A stretch of 37,304 nt of DNA from Chloroflexota bacterium (GCA_003141455.1 PLMA01000060.1:1-37304), one strand, 5' to 3'. Counted from the first letter of the stretch, positions 17,634 to 26,415 are shown. Notes: a model not told the origin generated them from the sequence alone. Made by a program: numbers and translations.

Positions 17634-17735
17634 CTCTCCGACCCGGACGAGGTCGTGGCCCACGTCGCCGCGCCGCACGTGATCGAGGAGCCGGTCGTCG
17701 AAGCGGTCGAGGGCGAGGCCAAGACCGAGGACTGA
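17634..17735 (+). pseudogene. Duplicated 3' end of the L25 gene
   Basis: From 17634 the sequence matches L25 positions 15996-16080 without a mismatch, then continues as 16117-16129. The skipped 36 bp lie between two copies of GAGGGCGAGG (16071 and 16107), so the copy has undergone slippage deletion. The reading frame and stop are kept (ending EGEAKTED instead of EGEAKTEE), but there is no ribosome site or L25 domain upstream. It is a same-orientation fragment 1.6 kb downstream of its source. Confidence 0.9.
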
Positions 17736-17824
17736 CGCGGACGGCGGGGGGGCGGGCAGACCTCCACTCTTCGACGGAGACGCGAGTCTGCCTCGGTCGT
17801 TCTCCTGGTTGAGACGGCAGCGCC

Positions 17825-17830
17825 TACCAT
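17825..17830 (+). promoter_or_regulatory. -10 box for a leaderless MFS gene
   Basis: TACCAT ends 6 nt before the ATG at 17837, and there is no Shine-Dalgarno. The spacing matches that of several other genes in the window. Confidence 0.35.
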
Positions 17831-17836
17831 GCGCCC

Positions 17837-19189
17837 ATGCCCGGTTTCCGAGTATCCCGACGTGATCTGGCGCTGAGCGTGCCGGTTCTCGGCGCGTTCG
17901 TCGTGGGGGCGATCGCCTACGCCCCGCTGTATTGCTTCCCGCTGTTCGCACCCCAGTTCGAGAGTACGTTCCACACCTCGCGCGAGCTCGGGCAGATGCC
18001 GTGGACGATGTTCCTGCTGGTCTCGGCACTCGCGTCGCCGTTGCTGGGACGCGCCTACGATGTCTTCGCCGACCGCACCTTGCTGCTCGTGGGCACGCTG
18101 CTGCTGGCGGCAGGTTGGGCCGTGGCCTCCATGGCGACGGACGTCGCGTTTCTCATCGCCGCGTACGGCGCCTTGCTTGCGCTCGGGCTGCAGCTGATCT
18201 TCGTCGGCACGACGACGGTGATCGCACGCAGGTACGCCGGGGCCACCGGTCTGGCTCTCGGCGTGGCCTACGCGGGCCCCGGTATCGGAGTGGCGCTGGC
18301 ACTCCCCCTCGCGGCGGGTCTGATCCCGCAGCTGGGTTGGCGGTCGGCGGCGGTCGGCTTCGCCGGGCTTTCGCTCGTGGCCCTGCCTTTCGTGTGGCTC
18401 ATGACCAGCGGCTCGGCCGTTGTCGCGCGGGGTGCGGCGACGAAGGGCGCGCCCGGGGAAGGGGCGGCGAAGGGCGCAACGACCCGGGGCCTGCACGAGA
18501 CCGCAGCCCCAGGCGCCATCGCCGCCTCGCAGGAGCAGGTCCCGCCTGGCAGCCGCACTCGCCCCGACGCTCTCCGCAGGACTCTGCGAACTCGCCGCTT
18601 CCTGATCCTGCTGGTGGGCGCGGTGGGGATCGGGTGCATCGACGAGGGGATCTTCCAGACATCCTCGCGCCATGCCATCGGGCAGGGAATCGACGCCGGG
18701 TTCGCCGCAACGCTGCTGGCTCTGCAGTGCTACGCGTACGTCGCGGGCCAAGTGGTGGGCGGCGGGCTGTCGGATCGATTCGGGCGGCGGTATATAGGCC
18801 TGCTCTGCGCCGGGCTGGTCGCCATAGGTGCGACCGCCATATTTGCTTCGAACGGCTCGCTGCTGGCCCTGGCCGTCGCCGGCAACGCGCTCTACGGCTT
18901 TGGCATCGGCGCCACGATCGCGATCCGCTCGGCGGCCTTCAGCGACGTCTTCGGCGGCCACAACTTCGGAGCGATCTTCGGAGTCATCGCCGTCGCCTAC
19001 CCGGCCGGCGGGATCATCGTCATGAACTCCGGCGGCATCCTGTACGACCGGTTCGGCAGCTACTGGCCCGTGTACGGGATCGCGATGGTTTCACTGCTGG
19101 CATGGTCGGCGGCGCTGGTTGTGGCCGGGCCGCGGCGCCACGGATTTCGGAAGCGGCTTCGGAGCGCCCGGGCGCGCCTGCCGGTCTGA
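17837..19189 (+). CDS. MFS transporter
   Basis: 450 aa, about 12 membrane segments in two halves separated by a hydrophilic Gly/Ala/Arg-rich loop (about 195-250). The first-half cytoplasmic signature is degenerate (LLGRAYDVFADRTLLLVG); the second half has the clearer MFS signature GGLSDRFGRRYIGL. The C-terminal repeat contains GGILYDRFGSYWPVYG, common in the oxalate/formate-type and related MFS groups. The substrate is unknown. The gene stands alone, reading towards the ABC operon, with the structured element of 19250-19477 between the two. Confidence 0.9.
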   Translation: MPGFRVSRRDLALSVPVLGAFVVGAIAYAPLYCFPLFAPQFESTFHTSRELGQMPWTMFLLVSALASPLLGRAYDVFADRTLLLVGTLLLAAGWAVASMATDVAFLIAAYGALLALGLQLIFVGTTTVIARRYAGATGLALGVAYAGPGIGVALALPLAAGLIPQLGWRSAAVGFAGLSLVALPFVWLMTSGSAVVARGAATKGAPGEGAAKGATTRGLHETAAPGAIAASQEQVPPGSRTRPDALRRTLRTRRFLILLVGAVGIGCIDEGIFQTSSRHAIGQGIDAGFAATLLALQCYAYVAGQVVGGGLSDRFGRRYIGLLCAGLVAIGATAIFASNGSLLALAVAGNALYGFGIGATIAIRSAAFSDVFGGHNFGAIFGVIAVAYPAGGIIVMNSGGILYDRFGSYWPVYGIAMVSLLAWSAALVVAGPRRHGFRKRLRSARARLPV

Positions 19190-19249
19190 TCGGGCGAGGT
19201 GCCGAGGAGATGGGGAGCGGGCGGGCCGCGGGCCGGCCGGCACCCAGAG

Positions 19250-19477
19250 AAAGTGCTCATTACCAGCGGAGGTAGTGCTAAGTGGAAGCCACCGCACCAA
19301 GTGCGCCCGGCGCGAGCGCCAACCGACCGCCGGGTCCGCCAACTTGTCCCGGGCCACGCTCGCGTCGGGACAATTCGGACTCGCTATGCAGTGCCGCGCC
19401 TCAAGTGAGAGGTCTGGCACCCGCCTGCCCGCCGCCGATCTCCGCTTAGCACTATCTCCACTGGTAATGAGCGGTTT
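19250..19477 (+). repeat. Structured inverted-repeat element (MITE-like or non-coding RNA)
   Basis: Outer arms 19250-19286 and 19441-19477 are inverted repeats over 37 positions (32-nt core GCTCATTACCAG...). In the core only three positions differ, and as plus-strand RNA two of these become G-U pairs. Inside are four more hairpins: 19293-19305 (CGCAC/GTGCG), 19309-19320 (GGCG/CGCC), 19331-19383 (8-bp stem, small internal loop, then TTGTCCCG/CGGGACAA) and 19391-19420 (GTGCC/GGCAC with inner CCTC/GAGG). The RNA would fold as a five-way junction. No ORF of note is inside and no target-site duplication is evident. The element lies between convergent genes. Flanks 19190-19249 and 19478-19541 show nothing. 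Confidence 0.75.
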
Positions 19478-19541
19478 GTGGAGCGGCAGACCCGCGCCGC
19501 ACGCCGCCCGCGCGGCGCCGCAGAGGACCCAGCCCCCTCCC

Positions 19542-20689
19542 CTACGCCACTTCCCGCCGGATCGTGGCCGCGGCCAGCACAATGAATACAGCCGCGATCC
19601 CCGTGAGCACGGCCAGATCGAAGAGCACCTGCCCCGAGGTCAGGTCCGCACCCGCGATCATCACCTGCCGCAGTCCGTCGATCGCGTAGGTCACGGGCAG
19701 GACCCGGGCCACCGGCTGGAGGAGCGAGGGCAGCTGGTCTATCGGCCAGAAGAAGCCGCTCAGCAGGGCTTGCGGCACGATCACGATCGGGATGAACTGC
19801 AGGATTTGCAGCTCGGTCCGGGCGAAGGTCGACAGGAAGATGCCGAGCGAGACCGCACCCAATCCCAGGATCAGGACCAGCAGATACGAGATCAGGGGGT
19901 TGCCGGCTGTATGGACGCCGAGGCCGATGGCGAACGCCGGGACCGGCCCGAGCGACGGAATATCGAGGCGGCCAAGGACGAAGGCAAGGACCGTGGCCAC
20001 CTGCAGCGTAGCGAAGAAGCCGAAGCCAAGGCTGTAGCCGAGTACGATCTCCGCTCGACTGACCGGGGTTGCCAGCAGGCGTTCGAGCGTCCCGCCGATG
20101 CGTTCGCGCAGGAAGCTGATGCCGGTCAGGATGAACACGAAGAAGTAGACGAAGAAGCCGACCACCACAGGAGCGAGCGTGTCCACGGTGGTGGCGTCCG
20201 GGGAGCCGTAGACGGTCGATCGTTCGATCGACGGCAAGGCTCCGCCGAGGTTGCCCGCTACGGCTTTGAACAGAGCCTGCTGGACGTTCGGGATGACGGA
20301 AGCCTCGCCCGTGGGGTTCAAGCCGAGGGTCACCAGCTGGAGCTTGGGGCTCTGGACGGTGAAGTCGGCCGGGATGTTGACGACGAGATCGAGCTGCTTG
20401 TCCTTGAGCATCTGGCGGGCCGTCGCGGCGTCGTGGACGTCCGTATTCACCATGACGGTGGGCTGGCCCTGTAGGGCGGCCGTGAGCCGCGAGACCACCG
20501 CGGCGCTTGCCGGCTGGCTCGATTCGCTGACGATGGCGACTCTGGCCGTGGAGGCTCCCGAGCCGCTCAGGACCGCGCCGAGCAAGGCGATGACCGCAAC
20601 CGGGGCCGCGAAGAGCAGAGCCAGCGATCGTGGGTCGCGGCGGAACTGGGCGATGATCCGGCGGACGACGGCCGTCACGCGCAGGGCGC

Positions 20690-20693
<4 letters not shown>
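19542..20693 (-). CDS. ABC-2 type transporter permease
   Basis: 383 aa. The N-terminal membrane segment (about 22-43) is followed by a large extracytoplasmic domain (about 45-180) and five C-terminal membrane segments, the layout of ABC-2 exporters. The loop motif FLRERIGGTLERLLATPVSRAEI is the usual contact with the ATPase; GFFWPIDQLPSLLQPVARVLPVTYAIDGLR is the typical end signature. The ATG at 20693 overlaps the ATPase stop by 4 nt (ATGA). It forms an exporter with the upstream ATPase; drugs, lipids or peptides are possible substrates. Confidence 0.93.
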
Positions 20694-21487
<794 letters not shown>

Positions 21488-22459
21488 CTACGAACCTCCT
21501 GGGCTGTCTTCGGCCGGCGCGAGACCTCGCAGGAGGAGGTCCACGTAGGCCTCGACGTTGTCGATCGCTGGGTGGATGCCTGCCTGGGCGATCCGGTCGA
21601 AGACGGTCGGCCCAAGGACTATCAACAGGAAGACAGGCCCGAAAAGAGCCTGGATGACGAACGACGGATCGACCGGGCGCAGCCGGCCCCTGCCGACCTG
21701 ATGGGCGAACCAGCCCATCATCAACGGCGCGCCCTGACCAATGATCTCTCCCATCACTACCTGGGCCAGCTCCGGGTCGCGGGCCGAGTTGGCGGCAAGG
21801 TTCCGGATCAGGTCGGCGCGACTCCGCATGGCGGCGTAGTAGGCGCGGGCGATGACGGTCAGGCCTTCACGCGGCGGCAGATCTATCGTCGGCTCGATCT
21901 GTACCCGCATCTCGTCCACGGGGGAGACGCGCCGGGCCACCGCGCGCAGCAGCTCGCCCCGGTCGGCGAAATGGTGGTAGACGGCGCCCTTGGTAAGGCC
22001 GGCTTCCGCGGCGATCGCCTCGATGGAGGCCAGGCCTCCGCTGGGCCGCGACATCACACGTATGGCCGCCTCGATCAACCGCTCGCGAGTCGGCTCGTCG
22101 GCGGCCGAGGTCACGTCCATACCCTCGGCGGCGAGGGCCGATCTGAGCCCCTTCGCGCCGCCGAAGTAGTGGTGGACGGTCTGGCGGGAGACGCCAGCCG
22201 ATGCGGCCACTTCCTGGATCGACAGGTCGCCGCCCCTCTGGATCTGGCCTCGAGCGGCGGCCAGAATGGCCTCACGGGTCGAGCCGGAGGGCTGGGCTTG
22301 CGGACTGGCTGCGGAGCCGGAGGGTGGAGCTTTCGGACTGGCCGCCGGGCTGGGTTTGGGGCGCGGCGCGGGGCCTGAGGCTGGGTCGACGGCCGGGCCG
22401 GATGTCGAACGCCGCGGAGGGTCCGGAGTCGAGTCGACAGCTTGCCTCTTGTCTGACAT
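21488..22459 (-). CDS. TetR-family regulator with two tandem helix-turn-helix domains
   Basis: 323 aa from the ATG at 22459, well above the usual ~200. Residues 14-58 are a Pro/Ser/Ala-rich disordered stretch. The first TetR_N domain (about 61-110) contains IQEVAASAGVSRQTVHHYFG; the second (about 123-172) contains IEAIAAEAGLTKGAVYHHFA. The remainder is one TetR ligand-binding domain. Both helix-turn-helix units keep the family pattern, so neither is obviously decayed. It probably represses itself and the exporter that follows directly. A palindrome overlaps its own start codon. Confidence 0.9.
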   Translation of the reverse strand: MSDKRQAVDSTPDPPRRSTSGPAVDPASGPAPRPKPSPAASPKAPPSGSAASPQAQPSGSTREAILAAARGQIQRGGDLSIQEVAASAGVSRQTVHHYFGGAKGLRSALAAEGMDVTSAADEPTRERLIEAAIRVMSRPSGGLASIEAIAAEAGLTKGAVYHHFADRGELLRAVARRVSPVDEMRVQIEPTIDLPPREGLTVIARAYYAAMRSRADLIRNLAANSARDPELAQVVMGEIIGQGAPLMMGWFAHQVGRGRLRPVDPSFVIQALFGPVFLLIVLGPTVFDRIAQAGIHPAIDNVEAYVDLLLRGLAPAEDSPGGS

Positions 22460-22485
22460 ACGTACGAGTATGCATGACGTGTCAA
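22457..22485 (-). promoter_or_regulatory. Candidate TetR operator and -35 box
   Basis: CATACGTACGAGTATG (22457-22472) is an inverted repeat, CATAC-N6-GTATG, that includes the tetR start codon. TTGACA (minus strand, 22485-22480) lies upstream. No good -10 is found at 17 nt. Size and position fit an autorepression site. Confidence 0.45.
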
Positions 22486-22524
22486 GGCCGGAGGATCGCC
22501 GCCCCCGGCGTCGCGTAACGCGAG

Positions 22525-23313
22525 CTAGGGAGCGCTGGACGCCGCAGGAATCGGCCGGCGCAGGATCCGCAAGGAGACCGACTGGACGGCCGCGACGGCC
22601 ACCAACGCAGCCGCGAACGACAGCGCGATTCCGAGAGATTCGATCGCCGTCGTCACTACGAGGAAGAAGACGATGGTGCCGAACAGACCGATCTGGAGGC
22701 CGCGCACCACGCCCAGGGCCTGGTCCGGCCCTTCGAGCTTGTGGGCGAATACGGCCAGCACCGACACATAGACCGGCAGCGTTGCGAGGACGCCGCTCAG
22801 CTGCGCCCCCAGGAGCCCGGCCGCCTGCGTGATCGCCAGAACGATCGCGGTGCCTACGACCATCCGGGCCGGTATATCCCAGTTGGGAAGAGGCCGAGGG
22901 TCGAGGGCCTGAACGGCTGAGGGCGCCAGCCGCAGAAGGATCGCCATCGCGACTGCCACGGTGGCGAAGACGAGCACCGCGGGAGTCGCGAGGACCGGCT
23001 GGATGACCAGGGCGGCAACGGCAAAGCCTGCGCACCCGCCAAGGAGCGAAGCGGGCCAACCGAACCTTCGAGCCAGCCAGCCGTAGGCGAGGGCGAAGGC
23101 CGCGTCGCCGAACAACCCGCCGATCGAGCCTTTGGCCGTGCCCGCGGCAAAGACGGCTCCCCGATCGAGGGCCAGGTACAGCGCGATCGGTCCGGAAGTC
23201 AGCGGCAGGGCCACGATCCAGCCGCCTACCGAAGGTCCCCAGCGCCGCGCGGCCAGACTGGCGCCGCCGATCAGGATCGGAGTCAGCGTCAGCTTCAGAA
23301 GGAGGAGGCCCAC
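22525..23313 (-). CDS. Uncharacterised polytopic membrane protein, paralogue A
   Basis: 262 aa from a GTG at 23313; the frame is open further upstream, but that part is a minisatellite. About eight to nine hydrophobic segments and no signal peptide. Conserved-looking blocks: RRWGPSVGGWIVALPLTSGP near the N-terminus, and in the C-terminal half SGVLATLPVYVSVLAVFAHK, EGPDQALGVVRGL. The same blocks recur in the protein at 23978-24787, on the other side of the hydrogenase-protease gene. I do not recognise a transporter family with certainty. Location: cytoplasmic membrane. Confidence 0.75.
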   Translation of the reverse strand: MGLLLLKLTLTPILIGGASLAARRWGPSVGGWIVALPLTSGPIALYLALDRGAVFAAGTAKGSIGGLFGDAAFALAYGWLARRFGWPASLLGGCAGFAVAALVIQPVLATPAVLVFATVAVAMAILLRLAPSAVQALDPRPLPNWDIPARMVVGTAIVLAITQAAGLLGAQLSGVLATLPVYVSVLAVFAHKLEGPDQALGVVRGLQIGLFGTIVFFLVVTTAIESLGIALSFAAALVAVAAVQSVSLRILRRPIPAASSAP

Positions 23314-23343
23314 GAGCGCAGGGTATCGCGGCGAGGGGGATGC

Positions 23344-23433
23344 GCGTGCCCGCCGGCAGTGGCGTGGCCGCCGCGCGTGGCGTGGCCGCCGGTCGTCGCG
23401 TGCCCGCCGGCAGTGGCGTGGCCGCCGCGCGTG
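23344..23433. repeat. 18-bp tandem repeat, five copies
   Basis: Units start at 23344, 23362, 23380, 23398 and 23416 and follow GCGTGSCCGCCGSNSGTS. Copies 1-2 and 4-5 are the same pair, giving a 38-bp identical direct repeat 54 bp apart. The tract fills the gap between the start of the membrane-protein gene and the stop of the protease gene and is non-coding on present evidence. Confidence 0.85.
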
Positions 23434-23437
23434 GCCG

Positions 23438-23923
23438 TCAGTCCGCGGCCAGCCGCCGTATCTCGTCGGCGAGGGCCACCACGAAGGCCGGCAGTCCGGC
23501 AGCCACCGGAGCGGACAGCTGCTCCCCGAACCCGAAGTCGGCGCCGCCGATCCCCACGAAGCTGCCCCGAGGCAGCGGGCCGCGCAACGCCTCGGCGAGG
23601 GCCAGGACCTGGTCCGGCGGCAGCGAGTGGGACGAGGCAAGCGCCGCGCCACTCCCCGTCGACCGCGCCACGCTCGCGAGCGGCAGCACCACAACCTCGC
23701 CCGCGGCTATGCCGATCGCGGTATCCGCCACGATCACGGCCACACCCTCAGGCACGTCCAGCAAGGCCTCAACGCTGAGTAGGCCCACCTCGACGATCTC
23801 GGCCAGCGCCAGCGCGTCGGCGGGCAGTATCTCTGCGGCCAGCACCGCCGCGGCATCGTCGCCCCGCAGCCGTTCCCCACAGACCAGCACGTAGACGCGC
23901 TTCGGCTCGGTCCACTCAGCCAT
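23438..23923 (-). CDS. [NiFe]-hydrogenase maturation protease
   Basis: 161 aa, HyaD/HybD/HycI family. These enzymes cut the C-terminal peptide off the hydrogenase large subunit once nickel is inserted. The N-terminal VLVCGERLRGDDAAAV corresponds to the family GNxLxxDD/E motif, with Asn replaced by Glu (E17); D22-D23 supply the first metal ligand. VIVADTAIG holds the second Asp, and ASSHSLPPDQVLAL the conserved His. The likely substrate is the large subunit encoded at 24925-26238. The ATG is preceded by TAGACT at 6 nt, indicating its own leaderless promoter. Confidence 0.88.
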   Translation of the reverse strand: MAEWTEPKRVYVLVCGERLRGDDAAAVLAAEILPADALALAEIVEVGLLSVEALLDVPEGVAVIVADTAIGIAAGEVVVLPLASVARSTGSGAALASSHSLPPDQVLALAEALRGPLPRGSFVGIGGADFGFGEQLSAPVAAGLPAFVVALADEIRRLAAD

Positions 23924-23929
23924 ATCCGG

Positions 23930-23935
23930 AGTCTA
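23930..23935 (-). promoter_or_regulatory. -10 box for the protease gene
   Basis: TAGACT (minus strand) ends 6 nt before the ATG at 23923; there is no Shine-Dalgarno. It suggests leaderless transcription separate from the upstream membrane-protein gene. Confidence 0.4.
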
Positions 23936-23977
23936 CGGTCTTGTTATGTTCCCGGGTGGAGTCAGGGCCCATGAGTG

Positions 23978-24787
23978 TCAGTCGGCCGCCTCGAGGAGAA
24001 GCTCTTCTTCAGGTTCCTTGCGTCCGTGCGGCCGGAGAGCGGAGCGAAGCTCGATCGCCTGGACCGCGAGCACCGCGGCAAAGCCCAGGCCAAAGGCCAC
24101 GGGGATCCCCAGCGGGACGAGCGTGGCCGCCACCACCGTCAAGAACGCAGCGAAGCCGAGCAGACCGTGCGTCATCCCGCGCATGACACCGATTGTTCGG
24201 TCGGGGCCCTCCTGGGCGTGGGTGAAGATTGCCAGGACCGCGGCGACGGTCGGGATCGTTGCCAGCATGCCGCTGACCGTCGCCCCGAAGTTGGGCCCTG
24301 CCGTGGTCACGAAGACGACCATCGCCGCTCCGGCGATCATCCGCGATGGCAGCTCGGACGCAGAGGTGGCCCGGCGCGCCATCGGCGGCGCCTCGGGCAG
24401 GAGGCGGCGCGAGACAAGCAGAATCGCCACCGTGACGACGAAGGCGGGCCCCAACCCCAATGCGGAGACGGGCAGCATGGCCGCCCATGTCACTGCGAAT
24501 GCGCCGTAGGCGGCGGCTCCCGCGACGGGCCAGCTGACCCGCCGGCACACCAGGGCGTAGACGAGGCAGAAGACGCCGCAGCCGCCGGCCCCGCCCAGGG
24601 ACGCGGCGGCAGAGGTGGCCGCGAACGAAGTGCTCTGCTCCAGGGCGAGAAAGAGCAGGATCGGGCCGCCCTTGGCCGGGACCGCGCCGAGGATTCCGCC
24701 GACGGCCGGCCCGTAGCGGTGGCTGGCCAGCGTGACGATGCCGATCATCAGCACCGGCAGTCCTATCTTGAAGAACAGGTCAACCAT
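23978..24787 (-). CDS. Uncharacterised polytopic membrane protein, paralogue B
   Basis: 269 aa, ATG start, about nine hydrophobic segments and an acidic C-terminus (EEELLLEAAD). It is clearly related to the protein at 22525-23313: HRYGPAVGGILGAVPAKGGP aligns with the RRWGPSVGG block, and SGMLATIPTVAAVLAIFTHA plus EGPDRTIGVMRGM align with the C-terminal blocks. The two flank the hydrogenase-protease gene, so the arrangement may come from a local duplication. The function is not known; a link with the hydrogenase is suggested by position alone. Confidence 0.75.
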   Translation of the reverse strand: MVDLFFKIGLPVLMIGIVTLASHRYGPAVGGILGAVPAKGGPILLFLALEQSTSFAATSAAASLGGAGGCGVFCLVYALVCRRVSWPVAGAAAYGAFAVTWAAMLPVSALGLGPAFVVTVAILLVSRRLLPEAPPMARRATSASELPSRMIAGAAMVVFVTTAGPNFGATVSGMLATIPTVAAVLAIFTHAQEGPDRTIGVMRGMTHGLLGFAAFLTVVAATLVPLGIPVAFGLGFAAVLAVQAIELRSALRPHGRKEPEEELLLEAAD

Positions 24788-24865
24788 CTCGGTTCCAGGC
24801 TAACGGGTCGGCCGGGATGCGGCCCAAAGGCGCCGGGTCCAGACGCCCAGGGGCCGTAAACGCGG

Positions 24866-24909
24866 TCCGGAAAACGAAGAACCGGCGGGGCGACTGCCTC
24901 CGCCGGTTC
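24866..24909 (-). terminator. Rho-independent terminator after the hydrogenase gene
   Basis: A perfect 10-bp stem GAACCGGCGG/CCGCCGGTTC (24879-24888 and 24900-24909), with a further GGC/GCC inside, is followed on the minus strand by TTCGTTTTCC. It lies 15 bp beyond the hydrogenase stop, separating that gene from the membrane-protein gene downstream. Confidence 0.8.
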
Positions 24910-24924
24910 CCGGTGACGGTAGGT

Positions 24925-26238
24925 TCAGTCGCGCTCGATCTCGATCTTGAGGAAGTGCGTGGCGCAACTGATGCATGGGTCGTACGAGCGGATCAGCTGC
25001 TCCAGGCGCACCGTCGCCTCGGCGTGCGGTAGGGATAGGACCTGGGGCGCGAAGGCGGTCAGGTCCTGCTCGATCATCCCCTGGTTCTGACCGGTAGGGG
25101 CGATGATCTGGGCAGCGGCGACCCGCCCATTGTCGTCGACGTCGTAGTGGTGCCAGCAGATGCCGCGCGGGGCCTCCGTGCCCCAAGCCGCTTCTCCGCT
25201 CCGTGGCGCCCACGGCGTGAAGGGCCGGGCCGGCTCCTGGTACGCATCGACGATGTCGAGTGCCGCCGCCGAGGCGTGGATCAGCTCGACCGAACGGGCC
25301 GCGATGGCCCAGTACGGGTTCCGTGCGATCTGCCCGGCGAGGCCACTGGCGCGCAGCGCCTCCGCGGCCAGCGGGTGGAGCTGGTCGGCATTAAGTGTGA
25401 CCCGCGCCGACGGCCCGAGCATGTACGTCCGGCCGTCTGTCGTTCGGGCGTGGAGGGCGTTCGTGCCCTCGTGCTGCTCCTCGTGGAAGGCGTCGCGCCA
25501 GCCCCACAGCGGTACGTCGATGCCGTCGTTCGAGACGATGCGACCTTCGCTGAGCCCGTACTGGGTGGGGTGCTTGATGGCGACGTAGAGCGGATCGCGT
25601 TCGAACTTGGGCGCCTTGAACGTGCCCACGAGCTTCAATGTCGCCTGCGAGAGGGCCAGCGCCTCGGTCAGCGGCTCGCGCAAGGCCTCGATCTGAGCTT
25701 TGGTGGGCGTGTGGGAGAAGCCGCCGACGCGCATCGAGACCGGGTGGATGGCCCGTCCGCCGATGAGCTTCATCAGGTCGTTGCCGGTCCGCTTCAGTCT
25801 CAAGGCCTGCTCGACCACCGGCTTGTGGTCGCGAGCCATGGCGATGGCGCTCTCGTAGCCCAGGAAGTCCGGGGCGTGAAGCATGTAGACGTGGAGGGCG
25901 TGACTCTCGATCCATTCGCCCCAGTAGAAGAGCCGGCGCAGCGCCTTCACCTGGGGGTCGATCTCGACCTCGAAGAGGTGCTCGAAGGCCATCGACGCGC
26001 CGGTCTGGTAGGCAACGGGACAGATGCCGCAGATGCGGGTGACGATGTCGACGACCTCGTCGGGCGTCCGGCCCACGACGAGCTTCTCGAAGTAACGGGG
26101 CGCCTCGAAGATCGAGAGACGGGCCTCGCTGACCTCGCCGTCGGAGATCCGCAGGCGCAGTGTCCCCTCGCCCTCCACGCGCGCGATCCCCACAACTTCG
26201 AAGTTGTGCTCTCCGGTCGCGATATCAGCCTTTGGCAT
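24925..26238 (-). CDS. [NiFe]-hydrogenase large (alpha) subunit, group 3b type
   Basis: 437 aa from the ATG at 26238; earlier in-frame codons look non-coding. It carries the Ni-Fe site, using N-terminal C70 and C73 (RICGICPVAY) and C-terminal C422 and C425 (DPCISCATHF). The protease would cut after H428, removing about nine residues. RVEGEGTLRLRI, ESHALHVYMLHAPDFLGY and GGRAIHPVSMRVGGFSHTP are typical of soluble NAD(P)-linked or sulfhydrogenase-type enzymes (group 3/4 architecture). In known group 3b operons the beta, gamma and delta (small) subunits lie just upstream, but here the upstream neighbour is a zinc-ribbon protein. Either the partners are elsewhere or the gene is orphaned. A strong terminator follows. 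Confidence 0.93.
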   Translation of the reverse strand: MPKADIATGEHNFEVVGIARVEGEGTLRLRISDGEVSEARLSIFEAPRYFEKLVVGRTPDEVVDIVTRICGICPVAYQTGASMAFEHLFEVEIDPQVKALRRLFYWGEWIESHALHVYMLHAPDFLGYESAIAMARDHKPVVEQALRLKRTGNDLMKLIGGRAIHPVSMRVGGFSHTPTKAQIEALREPLTEALALSQATLKLVGTFKAPKFERDPLYVAIKHPTQYGLSEGRIVSNDGIDVPLWGWRDAFHEEQHEGTNALHARTTDGRTYMLGPSARVTLNADQLHPLAAEALRASGLAGQIARNPYWAIAARSVELIHASAAALDIVDAYQEPARPFTPWAPRSGEAAWGTEAPRGICWHHYDVDDNGRVAAAQIIAPTGQNQGMIEQDLTAFAPQVLSLPHAEATVRLEQLIRSYDPCISCATHFLKIEIERD

Positions 26239-26415
26239 TCGACCCACCCTGGTTGCGTACGTCCCGGTTGCCCGTCTCCGGGCTTTCCGAGGTTGCCGCA
26301 TACGCGGCCGCAGCGAATAGGGCCGTTTGTCGTGGCGAACCGTGCCGCAGGGGTTGTGGCGCAGCCGCACCGCGGTAGCGAGCTCGCCGCATGTTGGATC
26401 TGCGGGCTGGACCGA

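Noticed and set aside
19250-19477. Ordinary rho-independent terminator
   Set aside because: The arms are 154 nt apart, there is no terminal T-tract, and the interior contains four more hairpins.
23344-23433. CRISPR-like short repeats
   Set aside because: The 18-bp units are contiguous with no unique spacers; it is a tandem repeat.
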